A DNA stretch of 64,000 nt from Neoaquamicrobium sediminum. Its GTDB lineage: Bacteria; Pseudomonadota; Alphaproteobacteria; Rhizobiales; Rhizobiaceae. Positions 19,787 to 28,756 of the stretch are shown one piece after another. Numbering within the stretch: position 1 is the first letter of the stretch; each line of letters opens with the position of its first letter. The translations under genes and the position numbers were made by a program. The DNA is taken from NCBI RefSeq assembly GCF_013240295.1, contig NZ_JABETK010000002.1, positions 1,240,001 to 1,304,000 of the forward strand, given 5' to 3'. The notes beneath the pieces are model-generated. The model had not been told where the DNA came from and searched no databases. It worked only from the letters and a program-made list of their open reading frames with translations.

Positions 19787-19843
19787 CCATGGAAGGCACC
19801 ACACCGCCGTCAGCCGGGCGGCCAGCGACGGTTTCGGCCGACG

Positions 19844-20628
19844 TCATTCGGCAGGCCTGATCGTCACCTTCAGATGATCGCCCTGGATGCGGAATTCCTC
19901 TACGCCGACACGCTCGGCGTTGAACACGATCGCTCGCGCAGGCGTCATGCCCTTGCAGAAGATGCTGTTACGCCGCGCCAGCCCGCCGTCTGAAAAGGTA
20001 CCGAGCGCAGGCCCTGGCAGGTCGGCGACAACGTCCGGCCAGTCGCGCGGCAGTTCTCCGCAATCTCCACGTTCCGCGTGGATGACCTTGCTCTGGCCGA
20101 CCGTCATGAACACTTCCGGATTGTAGCGCACCACGGGTGCATTGTCCGCCGGCCCGCCCCATGGTCGCCAGCCGGAAGCCCAGACATTGCCCATCGCGAT
20201 GCCGAGGCCGAAGACCACGACCGCTCCTGCAATCGTCCTCAGATCGGGAAGCGAAGATGCCCATCGCGCGGCCACGGAAGCCAAAGCGCCCCCTTTGCCG
20301 AATGCGTGACGTCTGCAGGACTGTCTTCCCCCATCTCGTTCGCCTGCCGATAGAGCGCCGTCCAATGCTCCAGGAGAGCCGGATCGTCGCGGACACCCAA
20401 CACCTGCTCCAGAATTCTGAGGCTGCGCAGGCGCGGGATATGACGGCCGGAGCGCCAGTTGTTCAGATTGCGCAGCGTCGTATCATCATGCTCCTTCCGG
20501 GCGCCGTTTCCGGCCACTTCGCAGTAGCGTGCCGCCAAAGAAGCGGCATCGTGGAAGCCGGCCCGCACGCACAACTCATCGAACAGGATGTGCCACCGGT
20601 TGATCTGCTGCAGGTCGTCCAAGGCCAT
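19844..20628 (-). CDS. Uncharacterised membrane protein with HTH-like N-terminus, copy 2 (one frameshift)
   Basis: Not a family I recognise. After adding one base in the C5 run at 20289-20293, it is about 261 residues. It aligns end to end with the upstream neighbour: cytoplasmic region with WHILFDELCVRAG, LNNWRSGRHIPRLRS and ALYRQAN; one transmembrane helix (TIAGAVVVFGLGIAMGNVWA); then an outer domain with SKVIHAERGDCGELPRDWP, ALGTFSDGGLAR and a second Cys. WRSGxxxPR followed by a Leu-rich helix resembles an XRE-type recognition region. A one-pass, ToxR-like regulator is a hypothesis only. Start ATG 20628, 15 bases after the stop of copy 1. Confidence 0.6.
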
Positions 20629-20642
20629 GTCATACCCCCTGT

Positions 20643-21410
20643 TCAAAGTCCGGTGGTCGTATCGACCACCTCGATCTTCATGTAATCGTCAAGCAACCTG
20701 ACCTCTTCGGTCCCGAGTGCCGTCCCCGTGAACATGACGGCCCGGACGACCATTTCCCGCCCACAATCGTTGACCATCTTGCGGGCAAGCCCTCCGTCGG
20801 AAAACGTGCCCAACGGCGTTATCGGCACCCGTTGCGCAACGAGCGGCCAGTCCGGGACAGAGCCGTCGCAGTCCAGGTAATCTCCGTGGATGAGCTGACT
20901 TCTGCCAAGCGCGACACGCACGTGGGCATTGTAGTTGACCGCCGGAAGTTCGGGCGATGGAGGTTGATGCTTTCTGGTGATTGCGGCTATCGCGATGCCC
21001 ACCCCCAACACCGACACTGCGGAAACGGCTGCCACGACGCGCAATCTGCTCGCGGCGATCCCCGCCTGGACCGCGCGGGAATCCAGTGCCTCATCGCCGC
21101 CAGACGGAGCATCCCCCTTGCCGTTTGCCGCTTCGTAAAGCGCATGCCATCGCGCCTCGAGTTCCGGGTCGGACCTCACGTCGAGAATTGACGACAGGGC
21201 GAAGAAGCTCTTCCGGCGCGGAACTCGCTTCCCGCTGCGCCAGCTTCTCAGCTTCGTCTTGGCGCCTTCGAAATCGTTTTGCCTGGTTCGGCCGGTGCGC
21301 GTGCAGAGCAGGCTCGCCAAATCCGTATTGTCGTAATGGCCGGCATGGTTGCACACGGCATCGAAAAGCTCGTGCCATGTGCCGTATTCACGCCAACGAT
21401 CAGACCCCAT
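20643..21410 (-). CDS. Uncharacterised membrane protein with HTH-like N-terminus, copy 1
   Basis: A 255-residue protein of no family I recognise, intact here and paralogous to the downstream gene. Residues about 10-100 form a soluble helical domain (WHELFDAVCNHAG, LRSWRSGKRVPRRKS, ALYEAANGK) that resembles a divergent XRE helix-turn-helix. A single transmembrane helix follows at about 125-148 (VVAAVSAVSVLGVGIAIAAI). The C-terminal domain, probably periplasmic, has SQLIHGDYLDCDGSVPDWP, PLGTFSDGGLARK, a second conserved Cys and a final acidic stretch TEEVRLLDDYMK. The shared GTFSDGGLAR block and two Cys suggest a folded sensory domain. The start is ATG 21410 with a weak ribosome binding site. 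Confidence 0.65.
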   Translation of the reverse strand: MGSDRWREYGTWHELFDAVCNHAGHYDNTDLASLLCTRTGRTRQNDFEGAKTKLRSWRSGKRVPRRKSFFALSSILDVRSDPELEARWHALYEAANGKGDAPSGGDEALDSRAVQAGIAASRLRVVAAVSAVSVLGVGIAIAAITRKHQPPSPELPAVNYNAHVRVALGRSQLIHGDYLDCDGSVPDWPLVAQRVPITPLGTFSDGGLARKMVNDCGREMVVRAVMFTGTALGTEEVRLLDDYMKIEVVDTTTGL

Positions 21411-21690
21411 CGCCCGTAAGCCCCCACCAGGATTTCAGAACTCATTTTTCCGAAACTGTCCGAAATCGCAACCAGAGGTATCAGCCGTTTTTCCGAGTTT
21501 TCCGCCAATCGCCCGATTTTGTAGGCGATCGCGGCAAATGGGAGCAGGAACAGGTTGCAGGCGGCTCGAGGCGCCTGGCCGGTTGACGTCCGCAAGCGGC
21601 AGCGTTCGGCTTTGCTATTGCTCATGCGCAGCTTTTCGGTGAAACCTGCTGCACACATCACGTGCCGCACGCAGCCACCGAGGAGGAGAT
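21411..21690. other. 280-base divergent spacer between the HTH-membrane pair and maiA
   Basis: No gene seen. The AT-richer part (about 21440-21520) has a short tandem repeat, CCGAAA-CTGT-CCGAAA, and a second TTTTTCCGA copy about 35 bases away. These could be binding sites for the neighbouring HTH-like proteins. The maiA ribosome binding site AGGAGGAG lies at the right edge (21681). Confidence 0.35.
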
Positions 21691-22341
21691 GTGACCGACA
21701 TCGTCCTGCACAACTATTTCCGTTCGTCGACCTCCTACAGGGTCCGCATCGCGCTCAACATGAAAGGGCTCGACTATACCTACGTCGCGCATCATCTGCG
21801 CCACGGCGGCAATCGCGCGCCTGAATATCTTGCGGTCAATCCGCAAGGGCTCGTACCCGCGCTGGTGTGGAACGACGGCACGATGATCGCCCAGTCGCTG
21901 GCGATCATCGAGTTTCTGGACGATATGCAGCCCGAACCGCCGCTTCTGCCGCCCGATCCCCACGGCCGGGCGCGGGTACGCATGCTGTCGCAGATGATCG
22001 CCTGCGACATCCATCCGGTGAACAATCTGCGCGTACTCAACACGCTGCGGAGCCGCTACGGCGCTGACGACGCCGAGATCGCCTCGTGGTTCAGGCACTG
22101 GGTGAACGAAACCTTCGAACCGCTTGAGAAGATGCTTTCCGAAAGCCCGCAGACCAGAACCTTCTGCCACGGCGATACACCGGGCATGGCTGACATCTGC
22201 CTTGTCGCGCAGGTCGCCAACAACGCCCGCTTCAACGTCGACATGTCGGCCTATCCTACGATCGCGCGCATCCGCGATACCTGCATGACCCTGCCCGCAT
22301 TCGTGCAGGCGGCGCCCGCGCAGCAGCCTGATGCGGAATAG
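21691..22341 (+). CDS. maiA: Maleylacetoacetate isomerase (zeta-class GST)
   Basis: A 216-residue glutathione-dependent isomerase converting maleylacetoacetate (or maleylpyruvate) to the fumaryl form in tyrosine or aromatic catabolism. The zeta-class signature SSTSYRVRIALNMKG is at residues 12-26. NPQGLVPALVWNDG and QSLAIIEFLDD follow, then the helical domain motif PGMADICLVAQ. The start is GTG 21691, directly behind a strong AGGAGGAG. No homogentisate dioxygenase or FAH gene is adjacent; the FAH-family gene at the left edge is 19 kb away. The end is 8 bases from the convergent MaoC gene. Confidence 0.9.
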   Translation: MTDIVLHNYFRSSTSYRVRIALNMKGLDYTYVAHHLRHGGNRAPEYLAVNPQGLVPALVWNDGTMIAQSLAIIEFLDDMQPEPPLLPPDPHGRARVRMLSQMIACDIHPVNNLRVLNTLRSRYGADDAEIASWFRHWVNETFEPLEKMLSESPQTRTFCHGDTPGMADICLVAQVANNARFNVDMSAYPTIARIRDTCMTLPAFVQAAPAQQPDAE

Positions 22342-22349
22342 GCTCGCTT

Positions 22350-22820
22350 TCAGCCTTCGGTGAGCAGAAGCAGCAGCGTCTCGGCCGCGAAGGCCGGACG
22401 CTCCTCGCCCTCGATCTCCATCGTGCTGGCCGACTTCATCAGATGCTGGCCAGGCGCCCTCTCCTCCAGCGAGATCAGCGTCGAGCGCAGCCTCACTTTG
22501 GCGCCGGCCTTCACCGGAGCCAGGAAGCGCAGCCGGTCGAGCCCGTAATTGATCGCCACCGATACGCCCTGTGGCTGGGTTCCGATTTCGGCGGCAAGTG
22601 CGGGAATCAGCGACAGGGTCAGGAAGCCATGGGCGATCGGCGCATGATAGGGGCTTTCCATGCGTGCACGCTCGACATCGACATGAATCCACTGGTTGTC
22701 TCGCGTGGTCCTGGCGAAGCTGTCGATCATCGACTGATCGACCTCGATCCAGCCCGACACGCCAAGTTCCTCGCCAACCTTCGATTCGAGGTCGGCGAAT
22801 GTCAGTTGATTGTCCGCCAA
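22350..22820 (-). CDS. MaoC family (R)-specific enoyl-CoA hydratase-like dehydratase
   Basis: A 156-residue single hotdog-fold protein. The hydratase signature runs QWIHVDVERARMESPYHAPIAHG, with the catalytic Asp in the D-x4-H pattern. It is followed by FLTLSLIP and NYGLDRLRFLAPVKAGAKVR, typical of MaoC-like dehydratases hydrating 2-enoyl-CoA. The start is inferred as TTG 22820, because the homologous N-terminus LTFADLESKVGEELG begins just after it and GGAAGGAC precedes it. It sits 17 bases downstream of the hydroxy-acid oxidase on the same strand. The substrate is unknown. Confidence 0.8.
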   Translation of the reverse strand: MADNQLTFADLESKVGEELGVSGWIEVDQSMIDSFARTTRDNQWIHVDVERARMESPYHAPIAHGFLTLSLIPALAAEIGTQPQGVSVAINYGLDRLRFLAPVKAGAKVRLRSTLISLEERAPGQHLMKSASTMEIEGEERPAFAAETLLLLLTEG

Positions 22821-22837
22821 GTTCAGTCCTTCCGGCT

Positions 22838-24112
22838 TCAAGTCTCGATCAGCCACCGTCTGTCGAGATCCGCCGCGCGCGTCAGGCCGCACAGCGCCAG
22901 CGTCAGGTCGAATTCGGCAACGATGTTGCGGATGACCTCGCACACGCCGCCCTCGCCCGCAAGCGCGAGACCGTAGACATAGGGGCGGCCAAGCAGCACG
23001 GCGCGTGCGCCAAGCGCCAGCGCCTTGGCGACATCCGCTCCCGAGCGTACGCCCGAATCGAGCAGCACCGGCATCGTGCCGGCGGCCGCCACCACCGCAG
23101 GCAGCATATCGAGGGTCGCCGCCTCGCCGTCGACCTGCCGTCCGCCGTGATTCGACACGATGATGCCGTCGACGCCGTGTTTGGCGGCAAGCGCCACATC
23201 GTCCGCCCTGCGCAACCCCTTGAGCAGGATCGGCAGCTTTGTCATCTCACGCAGGCGCGCAATGTCGGACCAGTTGAGGTCAGGCCGCGAATAGGTCGCG
23301 GTGAAATGCGCCACCGCCGAGCGCATCTGCTGCATGGTCAACCCGTGCTCGCGCCCCTTGCGCCGCAGGCTCAGCGCGGTGCTGAGGATGCCCGCTCCCC
23401 TCGGCCGGAAGCCGGTTTCGGGCGGGCTTGCAGGTATCTTCGAACGAAAGACAGGGTCGCTCAGGTATTGCGCCAGGCCAAGCCCGCGCATGAACGGCAA
23501 GTAAGCAAGATCGAGATCGCGCGGTCGCCAGCCGAGCAGCGTCGTGTCGAGTGTCACGACGATCGCTTCGCAACCGCAGCTTTCCGCACGCGAGACGAGC
23601 GAGCGCACGACATCGTCATCGCTCGACCAGTAGAGCTGGAACCAGCGCGGCGCATCGCCTATTTCCGCCGCACAGTCTTCCATCGCGACCGACGCCTGGT
23701 TGGAAAAGACGTATCCAATGCCTTCGCGCGCGGCGGCGCGGGCCACCGCGCGGTCGGCCAGCGGGTGCGCCATCTCCAGAACGCCGATCGGGGCCAGCAG
23801 AACGGGTGCGCGATGCGTCCGGCCGAACAGTTCCACCGAGAGATCACGGGTCGAGACGTCGTTGAGGACGTGCGGGGACAGATGCCGGCGCTCGAAGGCG
23901 GCGCGATTGGCCGCCATCGTATGCTCGCTGCCGGCTCCGCCGATGATGTAGGCGGCCGCCTCGCGCCGCATCCGCCTCGCCGCACGCCGCTCGAGCGCGT
24001 CCGGTGCGACCGGCACCAGCGGCCGCTTGCCTCCGGCGCCGGTGACGTAGATTTCGGTCTGCCGCAGGCGCCCCGGTTGTGGCGCCCCCGCACCGTCGGC
24101 ACGATCGGGCAT
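22838..24112 (-). CDS. FMN-dependent alpha-hydroxy-acid oxidase, lactate 2-monooxygenase-like
   Basis: A 424-residue TIM-barrel flavoprotein oxidising L-2-hydroxy acids. Visible motifs are [38 protein letters not shown] (characteristic of the lactate-monooxygenase branch), [13 protein letters not shown] (FMN Lys), and the catalytic [10 protein letters not shown], followed by [12 protein letters not shown] and [12 protein letters not shown]. The start is ATG 24112, backed by GGGAGGAA. Lactate 2-monooxygenase (giving acetate and CO2) is the closest match from memory; a mandelate- or glycolate-type substrate remains possible. It is followed by a MaoC gene, which suggests a short acyl or hydroxyacyl pathway. 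Confidence 0.83.
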   Translation of the reverse strand: MPDRADGAGAPQPGRLRQTEIYVTGAGGKRPLVPVAPDALERRAARRMRREAAAYIIGGAGSEHTMAANRAAFERRHLSPHVLNDVSTRDLSVELFGRTHRAPVLLAPIGVLEMAHPLADRAVARAAAREGIGYVFSNQASVAMEDCAAEIGDAPRWFQLYWSSDDDVVRSLVSRAESCGCEAIVVTLDTTLLGWRPRDLDLAYLPFMRGLGLAQYLSDPVFRSKIPASPPETGFRPRGAGILSTALSLRRKGREHGLTMQQMRSAVAHFTATYSRPDLNWSDIARLREMTKLPILLKGLRRADDVALAAKHGVDGIIVSNHGGRQVDGEAATLDMLPAVVAAAGTMPVLLDSGVRSGADVAKALALGARAVLLGRPYVYGLALAGEGGVCEVIRNIVAEFDLTLALCGLTRAADLDRRWLIET

Positions 24113-24182
24113 GAGTTCCTCCCCACTCTCGGCGGCATCGGGAATACCGCCTTCGCGAGTGTAGAGACACCCGCCACGCGCT

Positions 24183-25480
24183 TCAATTGTGGAAGATGAT
24201 CCTCTCGCCCACATGCAGGGCAAGTCCTGCCAGCCCGCCGATCAGCATGCCGTTGAAGCGAATGTATTGCAGGTCGCGGCCGATATTGATCTCCACCAGC
24301 CGGGTGAGCTGCAGGATGTCCCAGCGCCGCACCTGATCGGCGATAAAGGTGGAGACGCCGCTCTTCTGGTTCTCGACGAAAGAGGCGAGCGCCATGACGA
24401 AGCCCTGGTTCATGTCGGCGCGGATTTCGGGCTCATCGGCGAGTTGCTTGCCGACCTGCACGAACATGTCCGCCAGATGCCGGCGCACCGCAGACTGATC
24501 AGAAGCCAGGTCCTGCTCGACGAACGAGCGCAGGCTGGACAGGAAATCGCCGGCAAGTCCGCGCAGTTCGGGCCGGGCAAGCAGATCACGCTTCAGTTGC
24601 TCGGCCCGCGCCGCATAGTCGGGCGATGTGCGCAGATCGTCGATGAACCCTTTGACGAAACGGTCGAACTCATGCCGCATCGGGTGTTCGGCATCGGCCT
24701 CCACCTCGGCAATGAGCGTGCCGGCCGAGGCCACGATCTTTTTGAGCAGATAGGCGTCGGCCTTGAACAGGTTGGCGAGACTGGGCAGTTCCTGCCTGAT
24801 CTTGTCGCGGATCGCGGCCAGCGCGTCTTCGTCCGACAGCAGCCGCCCGAAGACGCGCAGCAACTCATCGAAGAGCTGCTGGTGACGCCGGTCGGCGGTA
24901 AAGGCCGTCAGCAGGTCTGCCGCCAGCGGCGCGACCTGTACCTTCTCGACCTGTTCGGTGACGCGTTTGACGACGAAATCCCCAGCCCCGAACCTTCGAC
25001 AGCAGCAAGCGCCTGCGGCACGAGCCTCCCGACGAAGCGGGAAAGGCCGGCGGACCGCCTGCGATCGGAAAGCCACTCGGAGACGAGGAGCGCAAAATCA
25101 ACCTCCTCCAGCTTTTCGCGCACCGGCCCGGGCGCGAGGAAATTGACCTCGATGAACCGGCCGAGATTGTCGGCGATGCGGTCCTTGTTGGCAGGAATGA
25201 TGGCGGTGTGCGGGATGGGCAGGCCGAGCGGGCGACGAAACAGCGCAACGACGGCGTACCAGTCGGCAAGCCCGCCGATCGCGGCTGCTTCGGCAAAGGC
25301 CGCGACGTAGGCGAACGCCGGATAGCTATCCTGCAACGCCCTCGCACCGAGGAACACGCCAACGCAGGCGACAAGCGCGGCCGTTGCCACAGCCTTGGTG
25401 CGCCTGAGCGCTGCAATCTTGGCTGCATCGTCGGCTGATTGCGCCGCTTCGTGCCCGGCCGTTTGCGATGGGGCCGCCAT
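24183..25480 (-). CDS. DUF445 family membrane protein (one frameshift)
   Basis: After repair this is about 432 residues. An N-terminal membrane segment ([16 protein letters not shown]) is followed by the DUF445 hallmark [31 protein letters not shown] (about 68-98) and [11 protein letters not shown]. Then comes a long helical, probably membrane-associated middle, and a C-terminal hydrophobic anchor [18 protein letters not shown]. The frame breaks at the C4 run 24986-24989; one more base joins AAVEGSG to [13 protein letters not shown]. The function of the family is not established. It stands alone between the hydroxy-acid oxidase and an acetyltransferase. Confidence 0.82.
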
Positions 25481-25578
25481 GGGCTGTCCTCTCGGTCATC
25501 TGATTCCGCTGCTGCGGCTCAATGTGGGGCGTCGGTGGGCGTTCGTCACCCGCCATGGTTCCCGCGAGAGGTCTTCGA

Positions 25579-26136
25579 TCAGTAAGCGGCGGCCAGCAGC
25601 GTGCCGAACGCGCCGGCGCCCGGCCGTGCCGGCAATGGCGGTACCGGCTCCAGCCCGATGACACCCAGAGTCTCGCCATCCTCGAACCGCAAGGACGCGT
25701 TGAACCGGCGCGCCAGGCGCTTCATCGCCTCGTTCTGCGGATGGGTGGTCACAAGCAGCCGCTCGTAGCCGAAGGCCCGCGCACTCTCGATCAGCCGCGC
25801 GAAAAGCAGGCTGCCAAGGCCCCGATGCTGCAAATGACGCTCGACGCTGAAGGCTATCTCACCCGTCGGCTCCGGGTCCTGCGGCCGCTCGTGAAGTTCG
25901 GCAGCACCCAACACCTGGCCGTTCTCGACATAACCGATGACCAGCGTGCCGGTGCCGAAACTGCGCTCGGCATAGGAGGAAACGAAACCGTCGTTTGTCG
26001 GACCGTTGAAACGGTCGCGGCGACTGTCGGCGTCAAGCCGCAGCAGGTGCGCCTTGAACTGGGGCAGTTCCGAGTGTCTCAGTAGCCGTATAGTGCCCGT
26101 AAGCGGCGCGGCCGCATGGTTTGGCGGCTGTTGCAT
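25579..26136 (-). CDS. GNAT family N-acetyltransferase
   Basis: A 185-residue GNAT-fold protein. The acetyl-CoA site is visible as VERHLQHRGLGSLLFARLIESAR (about 105-127, the R/Q-x-x-G-x-G/A loop as HRGLGS). Upstream strands are GYVENGQVLGAAELHERP, and downstream is RLLVTTHPQNEAMKRLARRF. The acceptor substrate is not known; close relatives in rhizobia are annotated only as GNAT proteins. The start is ATG 26136, with GAGGATT before it; the open frame upstream is cysteine-rich and looks non-coding. It is divergent from rirA. Confidence 0.83.
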   Translation of the reverse strand: MQQPPNHAAAPLTGTIRLLRHSELPQFKAHLLRLDADSRRDRFNGPTNDGFVSSYAERSFGTGTLVIGYVENGQVLGAAELHERPQDPEPTGEIAFSVERHLQHRGLGSLLFARLIESARAFGYERLLVTTHPQNEAMKRLARRFNASLRFEDGETLGVIGLEPVPPLPARPGAGAFGTLLAAAY

Positions 26137-26377
26137 GTCGCAATCCTCGTGGGTCCTCCCCGAGTCATCGCAACTCGACACGCGCTTATATTGTGCAATG
26201 CAGCATGATTTGCAAGCTCCGCGCGATGCGCAAGGCACATGCCAGCCATGCGCTCGATCATCCCTGTTCGATTATAAGTTGAATTTCTGACTCCAGATTT
26301 TTTCGTTGCACTCTGGAATGGTTCTAAGATATGCTCCATATTAACGAATATGCTTCGCGCCCCTCGAAAGGCAGACC

Positions 26378-26839
26378 ATGCGGCTCACACGCCAGACCAA
26401 CTACGCTATCCGTATCCTGATGTACTGCGCGGCCAATGAGGGACGGCTAAGCCGCATTCCCGAGATCGCGGCTGCCTACTCAGTGTCGGAACTGTTTCTG
26501 TTCAAGATCCTGCAGCCGCTTGTCGAGAACAAGCTGGTGGAGACCGTGCGTGGCCGCAATGGCGGCGTGCGGCTGGGCAAGCCCGCTTCGGAGATCACGC
26601 TTTTCGATGTCGTGCGGGTCACCGAAGATAATTTCGCGATGGCCGAGTGCTTCGAAAACGATTCGGCCGACTGTCCCTTGATCGACTCCTGCGCTCTCAA
26701 CGAGGCGCTGCGCAAGGCGCTGGGCGCTTTCTTCCAGGTGCTTGAGAGCTATACGATCGAAGACCTTGCCAGCGCGCGGTTCTCGCTGCGCGACCGGCTT
26801 GGCATCGACGACCTGCCCCGCCTCGCCGCGAACGGCTGA
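26378..26839 (+). CDS. rirA: Iron-responsive transcriptional regulator RirA (Rrf2 family)
   Basis: A 153-residue Fe-S-sensing repressor that shuts off iron and haem uptake in rhizobia when iron is plentiful. The N-terminal winged helix is near-identical to Rhizobium RirA (MRLTRQTNYAIRILMYCAAN, then LSRIPEIAAAY and VSELFLFKILQPL, and the wing RGRNGGVRLG). The three cluster cysteines are C91, C99 and C105 (AECFENDSADCPLIDSC). It is convergent with hmuV, the two stops being three bases apart, so the regulator adjoins its target locus. The promoter region upstream has TTGCAC at 26306-26311 but no clear TGA-N9-TCA box, so autoregulation is not evident. Confidence 0.95.
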   Translation: MRLTRQTNYAIRILMYCAANEGRLSRIPEIAAAYSVSELFLFKILQPLVENKLVETVRGRNGGVRLGKPASEITLFDVVRVTEDNFAMAECFENDSADCPLIDSCALNEALRKALGAFFQVLESYTIEDLASARFSLRDRLGIDDLPRLAANG

Positions 26840-26842
26840 TCC

Positions 26843-27633
26843 TTAGAGGCTTGCCGACTGCGGCAGGATGAACGGCGCGTTGCCGGCAGGCAGCGCACCG
26901 ACTTTCAGCCTGCACTCGAACACCCGGTGGATGAGATCGTCGGTGAACACCTCAGCCGGTGCACCGGACGAGGCCACCCTCCCCTGCTCATCACCGTCAC
27001 CTGATCGGCGAACATCGATGTCAGGTTGAGGTCGTGGAGGATGGCGACCACGCCGCCGCCGCGCGTGGCGAAATCGCGCGCGATCTTCATGATGACGAGT
27101 TGATGCTTGATGTCGAGGCTCGAGACCGGCTCATCGAGGAACAGCCAGCGCGGCTCGCCGTCGAGCACCGGCGCCCAGACCTGGCACAGCACGCGCGCAA
27201 GCTGCACGCGCTGTTGCTCGCCGCCCGAAAGCTCCTGATAGAAACGCCCCGCAAAACCCTCGAGGTCGACACGCGCCAGCGCGCGTTCGGGCAGCCGCTC
27301 GTCCTCGCCGGCAAGCGCGCCGGACCGCCCGTTGACGATGCCCAGCCGAACGATCTCGCGCACGGTGAACGGAAACGACAACGTCGTCGCCTGCGGCAGC
27401 ACAGCACGCAGGCCAGCGGTCTGCCAGGGCTTCATCTCGCGCAGGTCTCGCCCGTTCAGCCGGATCGCGCCTTCGGCCGTCAGGTCGCCCGAGAGGGCTT
27501 TGAGGAAAGTTGTCTTACCGGAGCCGTTCGGCCCGACGATCGCCGTGACTTCGCCGGGACGGGCCTCGAAACTCACATCCTGCAGGATGCGCTTGGGCCC
27601 GATTGAAACCGAAACGTCGCGTGCTTCGATCAT
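26843..27633 (-). CDS. hmuV: Haem ABC transporter ATP-binding protein HmuV (one frameshift)
   Basis: Powers haem import through HmuU. About 263 residues after repair: Walker A GPNGSGKTT (about 32-40), PQATTLSFPFTVREIVRLG (haem/siderophore class Q-loop region), signature LSGGEQQRVQLARVL, Walker B WLFLDEPVSSLD and switch HDLN. The frame breaks at the C4 run 26981-26984 after QVTVMSRG. One extra G gives RVASSGAPAEVF and a normal C-terminus to TAA at 26845. As written, the product would end at 26905 with a scrambled tail. Start ATG 27633, 11 bases after hmuU. It is last in the hmuPSTUV operon. Confidence 0.92.
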
Positions 27634-27644
27634 GGCTTGTCTCC

Positions 27645-28748
27645 TCACAGGTCGAGAATGCCGCGCCTGCGCAGCAGGATCCAAAGGAAGAACGGCGCGC
27701 CGACAGCGGCGGTGACGATGCCGATCGGCAGTTCCGCCGGTGCAACGATGGTGCGGCTGACAGCGTCGGCGAGCAGCAGCAGGGAAGCGCCGAGAAGCGC
27801 TGATGCCGGCAGCAGGAAGCGGTGATCCGGGCCGATCAGCAACCGCAACAGATGCGGCACGACGATGCCGACGAAACCGATTCCGCCCGAGACAGCCACC
27901 GAGGCGCCCGTCGCAGCAGCCACCGCGACGATGGCGATATTCTTGAAGCGCTGTACGGGAACGCCGAGGTGGTGCGCCGTCGCCTCTCCAAGCGCCATCG
28001 CATTAAGCCCTCGTGCCATGAAGGGCGCGCCCACAAGCGCAAGCACGATGATCGGGCCGGCGGCGGCGATCTTGGTCCATGTCGCGCCGGCAAGCGAGCC
28101 GAGGCCCCAAAACGTTAGGTCGCGGAGCTGGCGGTCGTCGGCGAGGTAGACCAGAACGCCGGAGAACGCGCCGGCCATGGCGCCAAGTGCAATGCCCGCC
28201 AGAAGCATCGTTGCGATCGACGTCTGCCCCCTACGGGTAGCGACCCTGTAGAGCACGAGTGTGGTGACGAGGCCGCCGCCGAAGGCCGCCAGCGGCAAGG
28301 CGTATATGCCTAGCAGTGCCGTCACCGGCGCGAGAACCGTGGAGCCCAGCACGATCATCGTGATCGCGCCAAGTCCGGCGCCTGAGGAAACGCCGACAAG
28401 CCCAGGATCGGCCAGCGGATTGCGAAACAGGCCCTGCATCACCGCGCCTGAGACGGCCAGTGCCGCGCCGATGAGAATGCCCAGGATCACGCGCGGCAGT
28501 CGGATGTCGTAGACGATGATCCGGTCGCGCGCGCTCAATGCCGCATCGGCTGCTTCGCCAGAAAACATCCAGCCGACGACGACATCCCATGCGGAGGCGT
28601 CCGATGCCCCTGAAGTCAGGCTGAACAGGGCAACGACGACGAGCGCCAGTGCAAGCACGCCGATCGTTGCCCGCGCCCGCGCGGAGCGATCCCCATCGGC
28701 GACTTCGGACGGCGCCCCCACCGCGAAAATCCTCTGCAACATTTCCAT
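27645..28748 (-). CDS. hmuU: Haem ABC transporter permease HmuU
   Basis: A 367-residue inner-membrane permease of the FecCD/BtuC type with about ten helices. It includes RLPRVILGILIGAALAVSGAVMQG (in two parts, about 80-103), NPLADPGLVGVSSGAGLGA, and GGIGFVGIVVPHLLRLLIGPDHR near 275. It receives haem from HmuT and pairs with HmuV. The start is ATG 28748 or the ATG two codons later. It lies 8 bases after hmuT and 11 before hmuV, in a tight operon. Confidence 0.93.
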   Translation of the reverse strand: MEMLQRIFAVGAPSEVADGDRSARARATIGVLALALVVVALFSLTSGASDASAWDVVVGWMFSGEAADAALSARDRIIVYDIRLPRVILGILIGAALAVSGAVMQGLFRNPLADPGLVGVSSGAGLGAITMIVLGSTVLAPVTALLGIYALPLAAFGGGLVTTLVLYRVATRRGQTSIATMLLAGIALGAMAGAFSGVLVYLADDRQLRDLTFWGLGSLAGATWTKIAAAGPIIVLALVGAPFMARGLNAMALGEATAHHLGVPVQRFKNIAIVAVAAATGASVAVSGGIGFVGIVVPHLLRLLIGPDHRFLLPASALLGASLLLLADAVSRTIVAPAELPIGIVTAAVGAPFFLWILLRRRGILDL

Positions 28749-28756
28749 GCCGATGC

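Noticed and set aside
16269..19804. Long minus-strand open frames (about 613 and 577 codons) opposite deoC and the ALDH gene
   Set aside because: They overlap strongly conserved plus-strand enzymes entirely, have no recognisable motif and no ribosome binding site, and are high-GC antisense shadows.
26300..26340. TTGCAC-N17-ATATGC upstream of rirA as a promoter
   Set aside because: The -10 match is weak and there is no supporting element, so it is mentioned in the rirA entry only.
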